Shown here: positions 36,848 through 45,759 of the stretch, one piece after another | Layout: each line of letters starts with the position of its first letter | How positions within the stretch are numbered: the first letter of the stretch is position 1 | Origin: VRUE01 sp033856195 | GTDB taxonomy: Bacteria > Actinomycetota > Thermoleophilia > Solirubrobacterales > 70-9 | Direction of reading: 5' to 3' | DNA length: 64,000 nucleotides | Assembly (NCBI GenBank): GCA_033856195.1 | Contig: JAWVFL010000030.1 | Coordinates: 13,044 to 77,043 of the forward strand | Notes under the pieces: generated by a model | What the model was told of the DNA's origin: nothing | Databases searched by the model: none | The model's input: only the letters and a program-made list of their open reading frames with translations | Made by a program: the position numbers and the translations under genes

Positions 36848-36960
36848 CCACATCTTTCAGGTCGCGTGACCTGCTGGAGTTGGCACCTCCCTCGAACCTG
36901 ATGGTTCGAGGCGGTTGCCGGGGTTTCTTCGGGCCAGTCCCTCCACCCCTCTAGATGTGG
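36848..36960 (-). promoter_or_regulatory. SAM-I (S-box) riboswitch
   Basis: The minus strand matches the S-box core: P1 CCACATCT/AGATGTGG (36953-36960 with 36848-36855, 8 bp), then GGAGGGACTGGCCCGAAGAA, CCGGCAACC, a P3 hairpin closed by CCTCGAACC/GGTTCGAGG, GGTGCCAA, CTCCAGCAG and a P4 hairpin. It is followed by an intrinsic terminator with a P1-derived antiterminator, so it is a transcriptional OFF switch. It controls the thrC-like and cysO-like genes. Confidence 0.95.
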
Positions 36961-37065
36961 CGCTTATGTAGGCATGAACCTTACCAGGGGAAATCCCATT
37001 CACCCAATGCGGGGACCGACGGCTAACCTTGTCGCCCATGCCCGACGAGACGATGAGCGTGAACG

Positions 37066-38073
37066 ATGCCGAACCTTCCGAAGCCGAGGCTGCGGCGCGT
37101 CGGCCGGCGCGGCGAGCTCATCTCAGCGGCACCGCAGGCTGAGCCCCAGACACCCAACGTCGAGCAGATCGACTCCAGCGGGCTGCGCTGGGTCAACATC
37201 GAGCGGCCGGGCGCCCTCGAGCGCACCTGGCTCGAGGAGAACTTCGACTTCCACGCGCTCGACCTCGAGGATGTGCTCTCGCGCAACCAGCGACCGAAGA
37301 TCGACGTCTACGACGACTACCTCTTCATCGTCCTCCACTTCCCCGTCTTCGACCCCGCCGCCGGGCGGCTGGGGACGGGCGAGCTCGACCTCTTCGTCGG
37401 CCCCGGCTACGTGGTGACGATCCCCAACCAACCCCTGCAGCCGGTCGAGTACCTCTTCGAGCGCTGCCGTGCCAAGGAGGAGCTGCGCGAGCAGCTCTTC
37501 TCGCGCGGCTCGGGCTACCTGCTCTACCGCCTCGTCGACGACAGCTTCGACTACTGCTTCCCGATGCTGCGCAAGATCGGCAACAAGCTCGACGCGCTCG
37601 AGGACGACATCTTCGAGGGGCGCTCGGAGGAGGTCGTGCGAGACATCTCCAACGTCAAGCAGGAGATCATCAACTTCCGCAAGGTGATCCGGCCGCAGCG
37701 GCCCGTGCTCCGCGATCTGGAGAAGGTGAAGCAGCGCTACCTCGCCACCGATCTCGACCTGGAGATCTACTTCGACGACATCGTCGACGCCCACGAGCGG
37801 ATCTGGGACATGCTCGAAAACTACAAGGAGGTGGTCGAGGCGCTCGCCGAGACCAACGAGTCGGTGATCTCCCACCGCGTCAACGACATCCTCCGCGTGC
37901 TGACCTCGATCAGCGTCATCGTCCTGCCGCTGACCCTGCTGGCAAGTATCTGGGGGATGAACGTCGCGGTCCCGGGCGAGCAGAGCATGACCGCCTTCTG
38001 GATCGTCGTCGGGATGATGGTGGTCCTGCTGGTCGGAATGGTCGGTTACTTCCGCAAGCGCGGCTGGCTGTAG
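37066..38073 (+). CDS. corA: CorA-family magnesium/divalent metal transporter
   Basis: A 335-residue membrane channel. A large N-terminal cytoplasmic domain and long helix (about 190-280) precede two C-terminal membrane helices (about 281-298 and 309-327). The selectivity motif GMN is at residues 297-299. Bacterial CorA imports Mg2+ (also Co2+, Ni2+) as a pentamer. It is divergent from the riboswitch transcript. The ATG at 37066 gives a normal length. Confidence 0.94.
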   Translation: MPNLPKPRLRRVGRRGELISAAPQAEPQTPNVEQIDSSGLRWVNIERPGALERTWLEENFDFHALDLEDVLSRNQRPKIDVYDDYLFIVLHFPVFDPAAGRLGTGELDLFVGPGYVVTIPNQPLQPVEYLFERCRAKEELREQLFSRGSGYLLYRLVDDSFDYCFPMLRKIGNKLDALEDDIFEGRSEEVVRDISNVKQEIINFRKVIRPQRPVLRDLEKVKQRYLATDLDLEIYFDDIVDAHERIWDMLENYKEVVEALAETNESVISHRVNDILRVLTSISVIVLPLTLLASIWGMNVAVPGEQSMTAFWIVVGMMVVLLVGMVGYFRKRGWL

Positions 38074-38085
38074 CCTGCGCGACCC

Positions 38086-38574
38086 GTGGCAAATTTCCGC
38101 ATCTGGGCACCCTGGCGCCTCGCCTACGTGAAGGACGCATCGAAGGACAGCGAGGAGGAGTGCATCTTCTGCGCCAAGCCGGCCGCGGGAGATGACGAGG
38201 CGAACCTGATCGTCCACCGCGGCGAGCGCAGCTTCGTGATCCTCAACCTCTTTCCCTACACCAACGGCCACCTGATGGTCGCCCCCTACGACCACGTCGG
38301 CCGGATCCAGGAGCTGCCGGCGGAGACGGTGGCCGAGATGATGGGTTTCGCGCAGCGAGCGATGAGCCACCTGGAGGAGGTCTACGAACCGCACGGCTAC
38401 AACGTCGGCTTCAACCAGGGCCGCGTCGCCGGCGCCGGGGTCGAGCACCACATCCACATGCACGTCGTGCCCCGCTGGGGCGGCGACACGAACTTCATGC
38501 CGGTGATCGCCGACACCAGGGTGATGCCACAGACACTGGAGCAGAGCTATACAGCGCTGAAGGAGGCCTTTTGA
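38086..38574 (+). CDS. HIT family nucleotide hydrolase/phosphorylase
   Basis: A 162-residue histidine triad protein with the catalytic HxHxH (His122, His124, His126) followed by VPRWGGDTNFMP, typical of the Ap4A phosphorylase-like actinobacterial branch. Cys26 and Cys29 (CIFC) form half of a zinc site. It is expected to act on dinucleoside polyphosphates or AMP conjugates. GTG start 12 bp after corA; its stop overlaps the TTG start of the next gene. Confidence 0.9.
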   Translation: MANFRIWAPWRLAYVKDASKDSEEECIFCAKPAAGDDEANLIVHRGERSFVILNLFPYTNGHLMVAPYDHVGRIQELPAETVAEMMGFAQRAMSHLEEVYEPHGYNVGFNQGRVAGAGVEHHIHMHVVPRWGGDTNFMPVIADTRVMPQTLEQSYTALKEAF

Positions 38575-39953
38575 GCGAGCAGCCGGTCCTTGCCCCGCCG
38601 GGGATCTTCAAGGCCTATGACATCCGCGGCCTGTACGGCACGGAAATGGACGAGACCACCGCGCACGCGATCGGCCGCGCCTTCGCCCGCGTGCTCGGCA
38701 AGCTGCGCGGCAAGCAGCCGAACGAGCTGCACGTTGGGCTGGGGCGCGACATGCGCCTCACCGCGCCCGCGATGGCTGCCGAGCTGCGCGACGGGCTGAT
38801 CTTCGAGGGCGCCACCGTGCTCGACGCCGGCATGGTCGCGACCGAGATGCTCTACCACCTGGTCGGCTCGCGCGAGCTCGACGGCGGCGCGATGGTGACC
38901 GCCTCGCACAACCCCAAGGCCTACACCGGAGTGAAGCTGGTGCGGGAGGGCGCGCTCGCCCTTTCCGGCGATGCGGGGATCGGCGACGTCAAGCGCGAGA
39001 TCGAGGCCGGCCTCGGCCACGCCCCCGGGGGAGGCTCGTTCGAAGAGGTCGACGTTTGGGACGAATACCGGGAGCACGCGCTCACCTTCATCGACCCAGC
39101 AAAGGTCAAGCCGATGAAGGTGGTGGTCGACGGCGGCAACGGCATGGCCGGGCCGATGGCCGGGCCGATCCTGCACAAGTTGGGCCTCGACCTCGAGGAG
39201 ATGTACTTCGAGCCCAACGGCGAGTTCCCCGATCACGAGCCCAACCCGCTACTGCCGGAGAACCGGGCGATGATCATGGAGCGGGTGCGCGGCGCCGGCG
39301 CCGATCTCGGCATCGCCTGGGACGGCGACGCCGACCGCTGCTTCTTCATCGACGGCAGCGGCGAGTTCTGCGACGGCGACTTCATCTGCGCCCTGCTGGC
39401 GCGGGCCGCGCTGGTCAAGAACCCTGGCGCGACGATCCTCTACGACCCGCGCTCGAGCCGGGCCGTGCCCGACCTGGTCGCCGCCGAGGGCGGCCGCTCA
39501 GAGCTCTCGCGCGTCGGCCACGCCTTCTTCAAGACGCGGATGCGCGAAGAGGGCGCGGCCTTCGGCGGCGAGGTCTCGGGGCACTACTACTTCCGCGACT
39601 TCTGGAACGCCGACTCGGGGACGATCCCGGCTCTGTTGATGCTCGAGCTGCTCTCCGTCGACGGCCGCTCGCTGGACGACTTGATGGCCGAGTTCCGCTC
39701 CCGCTACTTCATCTCCGGCGAGATCAATTCCGAGGTGGCCGACCCGGAGGCGAAGATCGCGGAGATCACCGAGCGCTATTCCGACGGCAAGCAGACGACC
39801 CTCGACGGGATCTCAGTCGACTATCCCGAGTGGCACTTCAACGTGCGTCCGTCGAATACCGAGCCGCTGCTGCGCCTCAACCTCGAGTCGCTCGTCTCGC
39901 GTGAGCACATGGAGGCGAAGCGCGATGAGGTCCTCGGGCTGATCCGCGCGTGA
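38571..39953 (+). CDS. manB: Phosphomannomutase/phosphoglucomutase
   Basis: A 460-residue alpha-D-phosphohexomutase. The phosphoserine is Ser112 in TASHNP, the Mg2+ loop DGDADR is at residues 251-256, and the C-terminal phosphate-binding RPSNTEP is present. It interconverts hexose 6- and 1-phosphates, supplying sugar-1-phosphates for the nucleotide-sugar genes nearby. The TTG start (38571) overlaps the HIT stop and has AAGGAGG about 5 nt upstream, so the rare start is well supported. Confidence 0.93.
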   Translation: MSEQPVLAPPGIFKAYDIRGLYGTEMDETTAHAIGRAFARVLGKLRGKQPNELHVGLGRDMRLTAPAMAAELRDGLIFEGATVLDAGMVATEMLYHLVGSRELDGGAMVTASHNPKAYTGVKLVREGALALSGDAGIGDVKREIEAGLGHAPGGGSFEEVDVWDEYREHALTFIDPAKVKPMKVVVDGGNGMAGPMAGPILHKLGLDLEEMYFEPNGEFPDHEPNPLLPENRAMIMERVRGAGADLGIAWDGDADRCFFIDGSGEFCDGDFICALLARAALVKNPGATILYDPRSSRAVPDLVAAEGGRSELSRVGHAFFKTRMREEGAAFGGEVSGHYYFRDFWNADSGTIPALLMLELLSVDGRSLDDLMAEFRSRYFISGEINSEVADPEAKIAEITERYSDGKQTTLDGISVDYPEWHFNVRPSNTEPLLRLNLESLVSREHMEAKRDEVLGLIRA

Positions 39954-40954
39954 CGCTGACGCCGGAGCAGGCGCTCGAGCAGGTGGCGCTGGCCGGAATC
40001 CACTGCCTGCGCATCCCCACGCCGTTCGCTGTCGGGCGGGTCAACTGCTACCTGATCGAGGACGAGCCGCTCACGCTGGTGGACACCGGGCCGAATTCGG
40101 GCAAGGCGCTCGACGAGCTGCAATCGCAGCTGGCGGAGCGCGGCCACTCGATCGACGACCTCGAACTGCTCGTCATCACCCACCAGCACATCGACCATCT
40201 CGGCCTGGCTGAGATCGTCGTGCAGCGCTCCGGCGCGAAAGTAGCCGCGCTCGGCATCGCCAGCGAGCGGCTGGCGAACTTCGACGACGACGCCGAGGCC
40301 GAGGACCGCTTCGCCGTCGAGCTGATGCTGCGCAACGGCATTCCCGAGGAGGTGACGGTTGCCTTGCGCAGCGTCTCGCGTAGCTTCCGCGGCTGGGGAT
40401 CCCACGTCGAGGTGACACATCCGCTCGAGGACGGTCAGTCGCTCGCCTTCCGCGACCGCACCCTGCAGGCGATCCACCGCCCCGGCCACAGCCCCTCCGA
40501 CACCGTCTTCTGGGATGAGGAGCGGAGGATCCTGATCGCCGCCGACCACCTGATCGCCCACATCTCCTCCAACCCGTTGATCAGCCGCCCGCTCGACGGA
40601 TCCTCCGAGCGCCCGCAAGCGCTAGTCACCTACATCGAGTCGATGCGCAAAACCCGCAAGATGCCGGCCGAGATCGTCCTCTCCGGCCACGGCGAGCCGG
40701 TCGTCGACCACGCCGCCCTGATCGACGACCGCATCGCCAAGCACGAACGTCGCAAGGAGAAGATCTACAAGCTGATCGCCGAGCAGCCGCGCAGCGGCTT
40801 CGACATCGCCCAGGCAATCTGGGGCAACGTCGCCGTCACCCAGGCCTTCCTCACCCTCTCCGAGGTGATCGGCCACGCCGACCTGCTCGTCAACGAAGGC
40901 CGCGTCCGCGAAATTGAAGACGGGGACGTGATCCGCTACGAGGCGGCCAGATAA
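39950..40954 (+). CDS. MBL-fold metallohydrolase with C-terminal helical domain
   Basis: A 334-residue metallo-beta-lactamase-fold hydrolase: zinc motif HQHIDH (residues 78-83), then IHRPGHSPSD and SGHGEPV as further metal/structural motifs. The C-terminal about 80 residues (after DDRIAKHERRKEKI) resemble the winged-helix tail of LACTB2-like enzymes, which include RNases and hydrolases; substrate unknown. The GTG start overlaps the manB stop (GTGA). Confidence 0.88.
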   Translation: MTLTPEQALEQVALAGIHCLRIPTPFAVGRVNCYLIEDEPLTLVDTGPNSGKALDELQSQLAERGHSIDDLELLVITHQHIDHLGLAEIVVQRSGAKVAALGIASERLANFDDDAEAEDRFAVELMLRNGIPEEVTVALRSVSRSFRGWGSHVEVTHPLEDGQSLAFRDRTLQAIHRPGHSPSDTVFWDEERRILIAADHLIAHISSNPLISRPLDGSSERPQALVTYIESMRKTRKMPAEIVLSGHGEPVVDHAALIDDRIAKHERRKEKIYKLIAEQPRSGFDIAQAIWGNVAVTQAFLTLSEVIGHADLLVNEGRVREIEDGDVIRYEAAR

Positions 40955-40989
40955 CCGCCGCTCCGCCAAGGTTGGTCAATAAGCAGGAC

Positions 40990-41037
40990 GCGCATCCGAT
41001 ATCGACCCCGCCCTGGTGTGGTCAATGTCGGATGCGC
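40990..41037. repeat. Hairpin-forming inverted repeat between the MBL hydrolase and the lipid kinase
   Basis: Arms 40990-41007 and 41020-41037 match at 16 of 18 positions (outer ten bases GCGCATCCGA perfect) around a 12-nt loop. No T tract follows, so it is not a canonical terminator. It lies in the 172-bp gap after the MBL hydrolase, about 90 bp before the kinase. Nothing else is recognised in the gap. Confidence 0.6.
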
Positions 41038-41126
41038 GGCGCCGTCCTGGCATACGGGCCATCAATCATTCGCAATAGGCTTGCGCCGCTTGCGCTGCCG
41101 AGATCCGAGTTCGGCAGCAGCGTCCG

Positions 41127-42104
41127 ATGACCAGCCGAATTCGCTCCAGAAGCCTCCGAAGGTCCGCCAAGAAGCGGATGCTGATCATCGTCAATCCCTA
41201 CGCGACGACGGTCTCGGATCGGCTCAAGAACCTGGTGGTCTACGCGCTGCAGGGGCGCTACGAGGTCGAAACGATCTTGACCGAGGCGCAGAACCATGCG
41301 ACCGAGATTGGGCGGGAGGTACGGGATCACGGCTATGACGTGGTCGTCGCCTTCGGTGGGGACGGGACGCTGAACGAGGTCGTCAACGGGCTCGCCGGAA
41401 CCGACGTGCCGGTCTCGGTTATCCCGGGCGGCTCGACCAACGTGGTCTGTCGGACGCTGGGGATCCCGAACGACGTCGTCGACGCGACCGAGCACCTGCT
41501 GGCGCTGGTCGACGATTGGCAGCCGCGACGGATCGACCTCGGCAAGGTCGATCACCGTCACTTCGTCTTCTCTTGCGGGGCCGGGATCGACGCCACCGTG
41601 GTCAAGCGAGTCGACGCCCACCCGAGGCTCAAGTCGGCGGCCGGGCCCTACTACTTCACCTGGTCGGCGGTCTCCGCCTTCTATCGCTCCTACCTGTACA
41701 ACCCGGTGCGCCTGCGGGCACAGATCGACGGGGAGACGGTTGAGGGGATAACCGCGCTGGCCCAGAACTCCGATCCCTTCACCTACTTCGCGAGTCGCCC
41801 GGTACGGGTCTGCGAGAACGTCGCGTTCGACGACGGCACGCTGGCGCTCGGCGTGCTGAAGCGCGCGGCCCAGCGCGATATGCCAACCCTGATCGCACGG
41901 ATCTTCAGCGAGCAGCGCCCCGCCGCCCGCCATCGCCAGATTCAACACTTCGCCGGTGTCACCGAGGCCACGATCGCCTCGATTTCCGAGACCAAGGACG
42001 GCGTCACCCGCCCCTTCCCCGTCCAGGTTGACGGCGATTACATCGGTGAGCGCACCGAGATTGAGCTCAGTGTGAACCCGGGCGCGCTGACGATCGTGGC
42101 CTGA
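41127..42104 (+). CDS. Diacylglycerol kinase-family lipid kinase
   Basis: A 325-residue DAGK_cat protein with the ATP-binding GGDGTLNEV (residues 77-85), the preceding IVNPYA motif and PGGSTN. Family members phosphorylate diacylglycerol or related lipids (DgkB/YegS/BmrU type), recycling lipid from envelope polymer synthesis; the exact lipid is unknown. An Arg-rich N-terminus (residues 1-16) precedes the fold; an ATG at 41178 is an alternative start. Confidence 0.87.
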   Translation: MTSRIRSRSLRRSAKKRMLIIVNPYATTVSDRLKNLVVYALQGRYEVETILTEAQNHATEIGREVRDHGYDVVVAFGGDGTLNEVVNGLAGTDVPVSVIPGGSTNVVCRTLGIPNDVVDATEHLLALVDDWQPRRIDLGKVDHRHFVFSCGAGIDATVVKRVDAHPRLKSAAGPYYFTWSAVSAFYRSYLYNPVRLRAQIDGETVEGITALAQNSDPFTYFASRPVRVCENVAFDDGTLALGVLKRAAQRDMPTLIARIFSEQRPAARHRQIQHFAGVTEATIASISETKDGVTRPFPVQVDGDYIGERTEIELSVNPGALTIVA

Positions 42105-42126
42105 CCCAGAAGGGGCCGCCGGCGTT

Positions 42127-42897
42127 CTAAGCGCGCCGAGCCAGTCGATCCCGCCCGTTTCTCAATCTCGTTCGCAGGCGCAGGCTCCTTCTAAGCCGCT
42201 CGAGCGATCGCCGCGCCGGCGACGACGATGCCTGGTGGACGAACAGGTCGGGGTGAACGAAAGGCAAGACGGTGCCGGTCGGTTCGTAAGGGCTTTGCGC
42301 GGCTCTCTCCTCGGTCATGTAGACGATCAGGTTCTGCCGGTACCAGAACTCGACGTTCGTGTTCAGCCATATCCGTGGCCGCACGACGTCCAAGGCAAGG
42401 TAGCCCCGCTCGGCGAAGAGGGCGCTCCAGTAGCCCGGCCACTGCTCGTTCAGGTGGTTGTTGCCGCCCTGAAATGGGATCGCGGCGGAGAACGCCACGG
42501 TGTCACCGAGGCTGGTCAGGTACTCGACGAACGGCCCTGCCGCCTGCTCTGAGAGGTGCTCGGCTACCTCCAGCGAGGTGACGAGGTCGAACCGGCGGCC
42601 CAGCTTCGGGGGCGCCGACAGATCGGCCGCTTCGAAGCAAGCCGGGTCGATACTCAGCTGCGTCGGGTCAACCCAAGGCCCGTCGATGCCGTGGACGTCA
42701 TCGACTCCGTGCCCGAGGAACTCCGCCAGCCACGCACCGGTGCCGCACCCCACATCGACAACCGAGCTGGGCTCGAACATCTCGCACAAGAGCGGCGCCA
42801 CGACGGCGGCCGAGCTTCCCGACTGCTCGGCCATGCCCTGGAAGAAAGTCTCCGTATAGGTGGAATGCACCGCCGACGGTCCCTGTCTCTCAGCCAA
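42127..42897 (-). CDS. SAM-dependent methyltransferase
   Basis: A 256-residue class I methyltransferase with SAM motif VVDVGCGTGAW (near residue 46-56), the acidic GIDGPWV strand and a DLVTSLEVAEHL motif. The rest resembles methyltransferases found among glycosyltransferase genes, where they methylate sugars or polysaccharide ends. It overlaps the upstream glycosyltransferase by 8 nt. The C-terminal about 30 residues are Arg-rich. Confidence 0.85.
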   Translation of the reverse strand: MAERQGPSAVHSTYTETFFQGMAEQSGSSAAVVAPLLCEMFEPSSVVDVGCGTGAWLAEFLGHGVDDVHGIDGPWVDPTQLSIDPACFEAADLSAPPKLGRRFDLVTSLEVAEHLSEQAAGPFVEYLTSLGDTVAFSAAIPFQGGNNHLNEQWPGYWSALFAERGYLALDVVRPRIWLNTNVEFWYRQNLIVYMTEERAAQSPYEPTGTVLPFVHPDLFVHQASSSPARRSLERLRRSLRLRTRLRNGRDRLARRA

Positions 42898-44062
42898 CGG
42901 GACCCCCGATCGTCGCCCGCCCGGGCTCGACCGGCGCCGCCGGCTCGCCCCCGAGCGCGCGCATCAGGCGGCCCGCCACCTCGCTCCAGGTGAAGAGCCC
43001 CGACCGTTCCTGCGCTGCCGCACCCATCCGCTCTGCAGTCTGTGCATCGGCGAGGCGCCGCATCGCCGCAAAAAGAGCCTCGTCGTCCCCCGGGTCGACG
43101 ATCAGGCCGCCGTCCCCGATCAGGTACTCCGATCCGCCGGCGCTGGTGCCGATGCTCGGCAGCCCGGCGGACGCGGCCTCGACGTAGGCGATCGCCGACG
43201 CCTCCGAGTGCGAAGGCATGACGAAGCAGGTGGCCTCGGCGAAGAGCCGCTCCAGATGTTCGTGCTGGGTGGGAACGTCGAGTCGCAGGACGCCGTGCCC
43301 AGTCACCCCCGCCTGCGACAGCGGGGGGTGGCCGCCGACCAGGTCGAGGCGGGCCGCAGGCAGTTGCTCGTGCAGGCGGGCGAAGGCGCGCAGCACGCCG
43401 CTGCCGTTCTTTCGCTCCCAATCCAGGCCGACGAAGAGGAAGCGTGGCTCGCTCCAATCCCTCTGCGTAACCGGGGCGGCGTGATTGCAGCCGATCCCGA
43501 TCACGTGAACCTTCTGCGGCGGAATGCCGTAGTCGTTCAGCACCGATTCGGCCGCCCAGGGACTGGTCACGCAGCAGGCAACAGCCTGCTCATAGGCGCG
43601 ACGCTGGCGGGCCATGCGCGAGTCGAAGGAACGACGGGTGAGAAGGCCCCATCCGGTGTAGGGATGGGACCTGGTCTGCGGGATCGTCATGTCCTCGTAG
43701 GTGGCCACCGGGGCGCTGCTGCGCAGCGTGTAGCCGGTGCCGATCTGGATGATCCCGTCGAGCCGGCCGGCCCGTCGCAGTGCCTTCGGCGCCGCCCAGC
43801 TGTTGACTTGCGCGACACTGGCGGAGGCCCGCGCGGCGGCGCGCGCCTGCTGCACCGCTGCCCTGAGATCCCGCTGTGGGCGCACGTAGGCGGCCGCGAC
43901 CGCGTTTGAGCTGACCGCAAGCAGCGGCGCCGGTGGCTCGACCCGAACCGGCACGGCCTCGACTCCAGCGGCCTCGAGGGCGCCCATCAAGCCAGAGGGA
44001 ATGCCCGACCAGGTCGCCTTGTGGCTTGGATCCCCCGGGAAAGCGATGCCGATCCGCGTCAT
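42890..44062 (-). CDS. GT-B glycosyltransferase (GT4-like)
   Basis: A 390-residue protein with the GT-B/GT4 C-terminal pattern: FVGLDWERKNG, then the acceptor/nucleotide-sugar region PSHSEASAIAYVEAASAGLPSIG with the conserved glutamates. Donor and acceptor unknown. It starts 27 bp downstream of a GT2 gene; GT2, GT4 and methyltransferase form a three-gene minus-strand operon. Confidence 0.85.
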   Translation of the reverse strand: MTRIGIAFPGDPSHKATWSGIPSGLMGALEAAGVEAVPVRVEPPAPLLAVSSNAVAAAYVRPQRDLRAAVQQARAAARASASVAQVNSWAAPKALRRAGRLDGIIQIGTGYTLRSSAPVATYEDMTIPQTRSHPYTGWGLLTRRSFDSRMARQRRAYEQAVACCVTSPWAAESVLNDYGIPPQKVHVIGIGCNHAAPVTQRDWSEPRFLFVGLDWERKNGSGVLRAFARLHEQLPAARLDLVGGHPPLSQAGVTGHGVLRLDVPTQHEHLERLFAEATCFVMPSHSEASAIAYVEAASAGLPSIGTSAGGSEYLIGDGGLIVDPGDDEALFAAMRRLADAQTAERMGAAAQERSGLFTWSEVAGRLMRALGGEPAAPVEPGRATIGGPVG

Positions 44063-44089
44063 CGCAAAATCAAACGTCGGTCACGTGAC

Positions 44090-45001
44090 TCAGCTTCCGA
44101 ATGGCGCATCGCCGTGGATCACCGTGCTCAACGCGGCGCTGGCGCCAAGCCGCTGCGGGCTCTGCCGCCGTCCGCGCAGCGAGTAGAGGCCGACCCGCAA
44201 GGCGTAGCGCAATCCCATTGCCCAGCGATAGTCCGCCGCCGCGTCGGGGAAGTTCTTACGGGCAAATTGCATGCGGGCATAGGCGGCTTGCGCCTCGAGC
44301 TCGGCGCTGCCGCGCCGGTCGTCCTCGAAATGGCAGATCGTCATCTGCGGCATGTGGACGATCTCCCAGCCGGCGCGCTTGAGGCGCCAGCAGAGGTCAG
44401 TCTCCTCCGAGTAGAGGAAGAAGCGCTCGTCGAAGGGGCCGACGTCCTCGAGGGCTGCCTGGCGGACGAGCATGAAGGAGCCCGAGGTCCAGTCGCACGG
44501 GCGCTGCCGCTCGTACTCACGCGGATCGAGCTCGCGCTCGCCGAGGAACCGCCTGGCGCCTGGAATGCGCTCGACGCCGAGCGCTTCTCCAAGCATGTGC
44601 AGCGCCGAGGGGAAGCGCCTGATGCTGAGCGCCAGCGAGCCGTCGGCGCGCAGCTGCCTGGCGCCTGCCAGTCCCACCCGCGGCTGGCGGTCGAGCTCGG
44701 CAACCAGCCCGGCGAGGTCCCCCTCGAGGACCTCGGTGTCGGGATTGATGAAGAGCAGGTAGCGGGCCTCGGCGATCTCCAGGCCGCGGTTGTTGGCGTG
44801 GCCGAAGCCCCGGTTCTCGCAGCGCACGATGCGCACCTCGGGAAAGCGCTCGGCGACGTACGCAGCGGAGTCGTCATCCCCGTTGTCGACGAGCACCACG
44901 TCGAGATCGATCTCGCCCGCATGCGCGTAGAGGCTGCTCAGCGCGGTATCGAGCCAGCGCTTGCCGTTGTGGGAAACGACGATGGCGCAAACGTCATGCA
45001 T
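44090..45001 (-). CDS. GT2 glycosyltransferase, rhamnosyltransferase-like
   Basis: A 303-residue GT-A family 2 enzyme: VVSHNGKRWL at the N-terminus, VDNGDDD, the metal-binding FINPDTE (DXD-like) and the catalytic-base region FLYSEETDLCWRLKRAGW, typical of WbbL-like rhamnosyltransferases. The ATG at 44999-45001 has GGAGG 8 nt upstream; a codon seven residues earlier (45022) is possible but lacks a site. It reads away from the acetyltransferase gene. Confidence 0.87.
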   Translation of the reverse strand: MHDVCAIVVSHNGKRWLDTALSSLYAHAGEIDLDVVLVDNGDDDSAAYVAERFPEVRIVRCENRGFGHANNRGLEIAEARYLLFINPDTEVLEGDLAGLVAELDRQPRVGLAGARQLRADGSLALSIRRFPSALHMLGEALGVERIPGARRFLGERELDPREYERQRPCDWTSGSFMLVRQAALEDVGPFDERFFLYSEETDLCWRLKRAGWEIVHMPQMTICHFEDDRRGSAELEAQAAYARMQFARKNFPDAAADYRWAMGLRYALRVGLYSLRGRRQSPQRLGASAALSTVIHGDAPFGS

Positions 45002-45128
45002 CGCCACGTCCTCCGCACTCACACATATATGGACAACGGTCCCCCCCGCGCCGAGCTTGCGGCTCCCCCATCGTCGCTACCATGCCGCCGGTCATCGAGC
45101 GGACGGGCAACAGCGGGAGGATCGGGTG

Positions 45129-45695
45129 ATGGGCGGCGGCGCGCTGCAGCCATCCGACCGTGCCCCCGGCCTGCTGCTCGGCGCTGGAGTCGAGATCGGC
45201 GAGAACGTCCTGATCGGCGGCAACGTCGTGATCCACGCCGGAGTCAGGATCGGCGACGGCGCCCGGGTCGGCGATCACGCCCAGATCCGCGACGGCGCCC
45301 TCCTCGGCGTCGGCGCCACGGTCGGCAGCCTCAGCTCGGTCGATCCCGAGGTCAGGATCGGCGACCGGGCCAGCGTGCAGGCGCGCTGCTACCTCTCGGC
45401 CGGCACGGTGGTCGAGGAGGACGCCTTCATCGGGCCCGGCGTCACCCTGGCCAACGACAACACGATGGATCGCCATCCGCCCAAGATGAGCCTCGAAGGC
45501 CCGCTGCTGCGTCGCGCCTGCCGGGTCGGCGCCGGCGTCGTCGTCTGCCCGGCGATCGAGATCGGCGAAGAGGCCTTCGTCGCCGCGGGGGCCGTGGTGA
45601 CCGCCAACGTCGGCGCACGCAGCGTCGTCATGGGGGTGCCAGCCCGCGCGGTGCGCGAGGTGCCCGACGAGGACCTGCTCGAGCGCTGGCGCTGA
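45129..45695 (+). CDS. Left-handed beta-helix acyltransferase (sugar O/N-acetyltransferase)
   Basis: A 188-residue hexapeptide-repeat protein. Many [LIV]GxxxxI-type turns (IGENVLIGGNVVIHAGVRIG and on) form the beta-helix, with the acetyltransferase signature NDNTMDRHPP in the loop and GVPARAVREV at the end, as in WbbJ/WecD-linked sugar acetyltransferases. It likely acetylates an amino-sugar nucleotide made with the DegT aminotransferase downstream (inference). ATG at 45129, 8 nt after GGGAGG; GTG at 45126 is equally placed. Confidence 0.85.
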   Translation: MGGGALQPSDRAPGLLLGAGVEIGENVLIGGNVVIHAGVRIGDGARVGDHAQIRDGALLGVGATVGSLSSVDPEVRIGDRASVQARCYLSAGTVVEEDAFIGPGVTLANDNTMDRHPPKMSLEGPLLRRACRVGAGVVVCPAIEIGEEAFVAAGAVVTANVGARSVVMGVPARAVREVPDEDLLERWR

Positions 45696-45759
45696 CCGCG
45701 CCGCGCACCCGCACTTAGCTCAGACGCAAGCTTTCACGGTCTTCGGCCGTTGGATTTGC

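Noticed and set aside
36768..36851. N-terminal extension of the thrC frame
   Set aside because: It covers the riboswitch terminator and antiterminator; the start at 36767 has a good ribosome binding site and begins just before the zinc ribbon.
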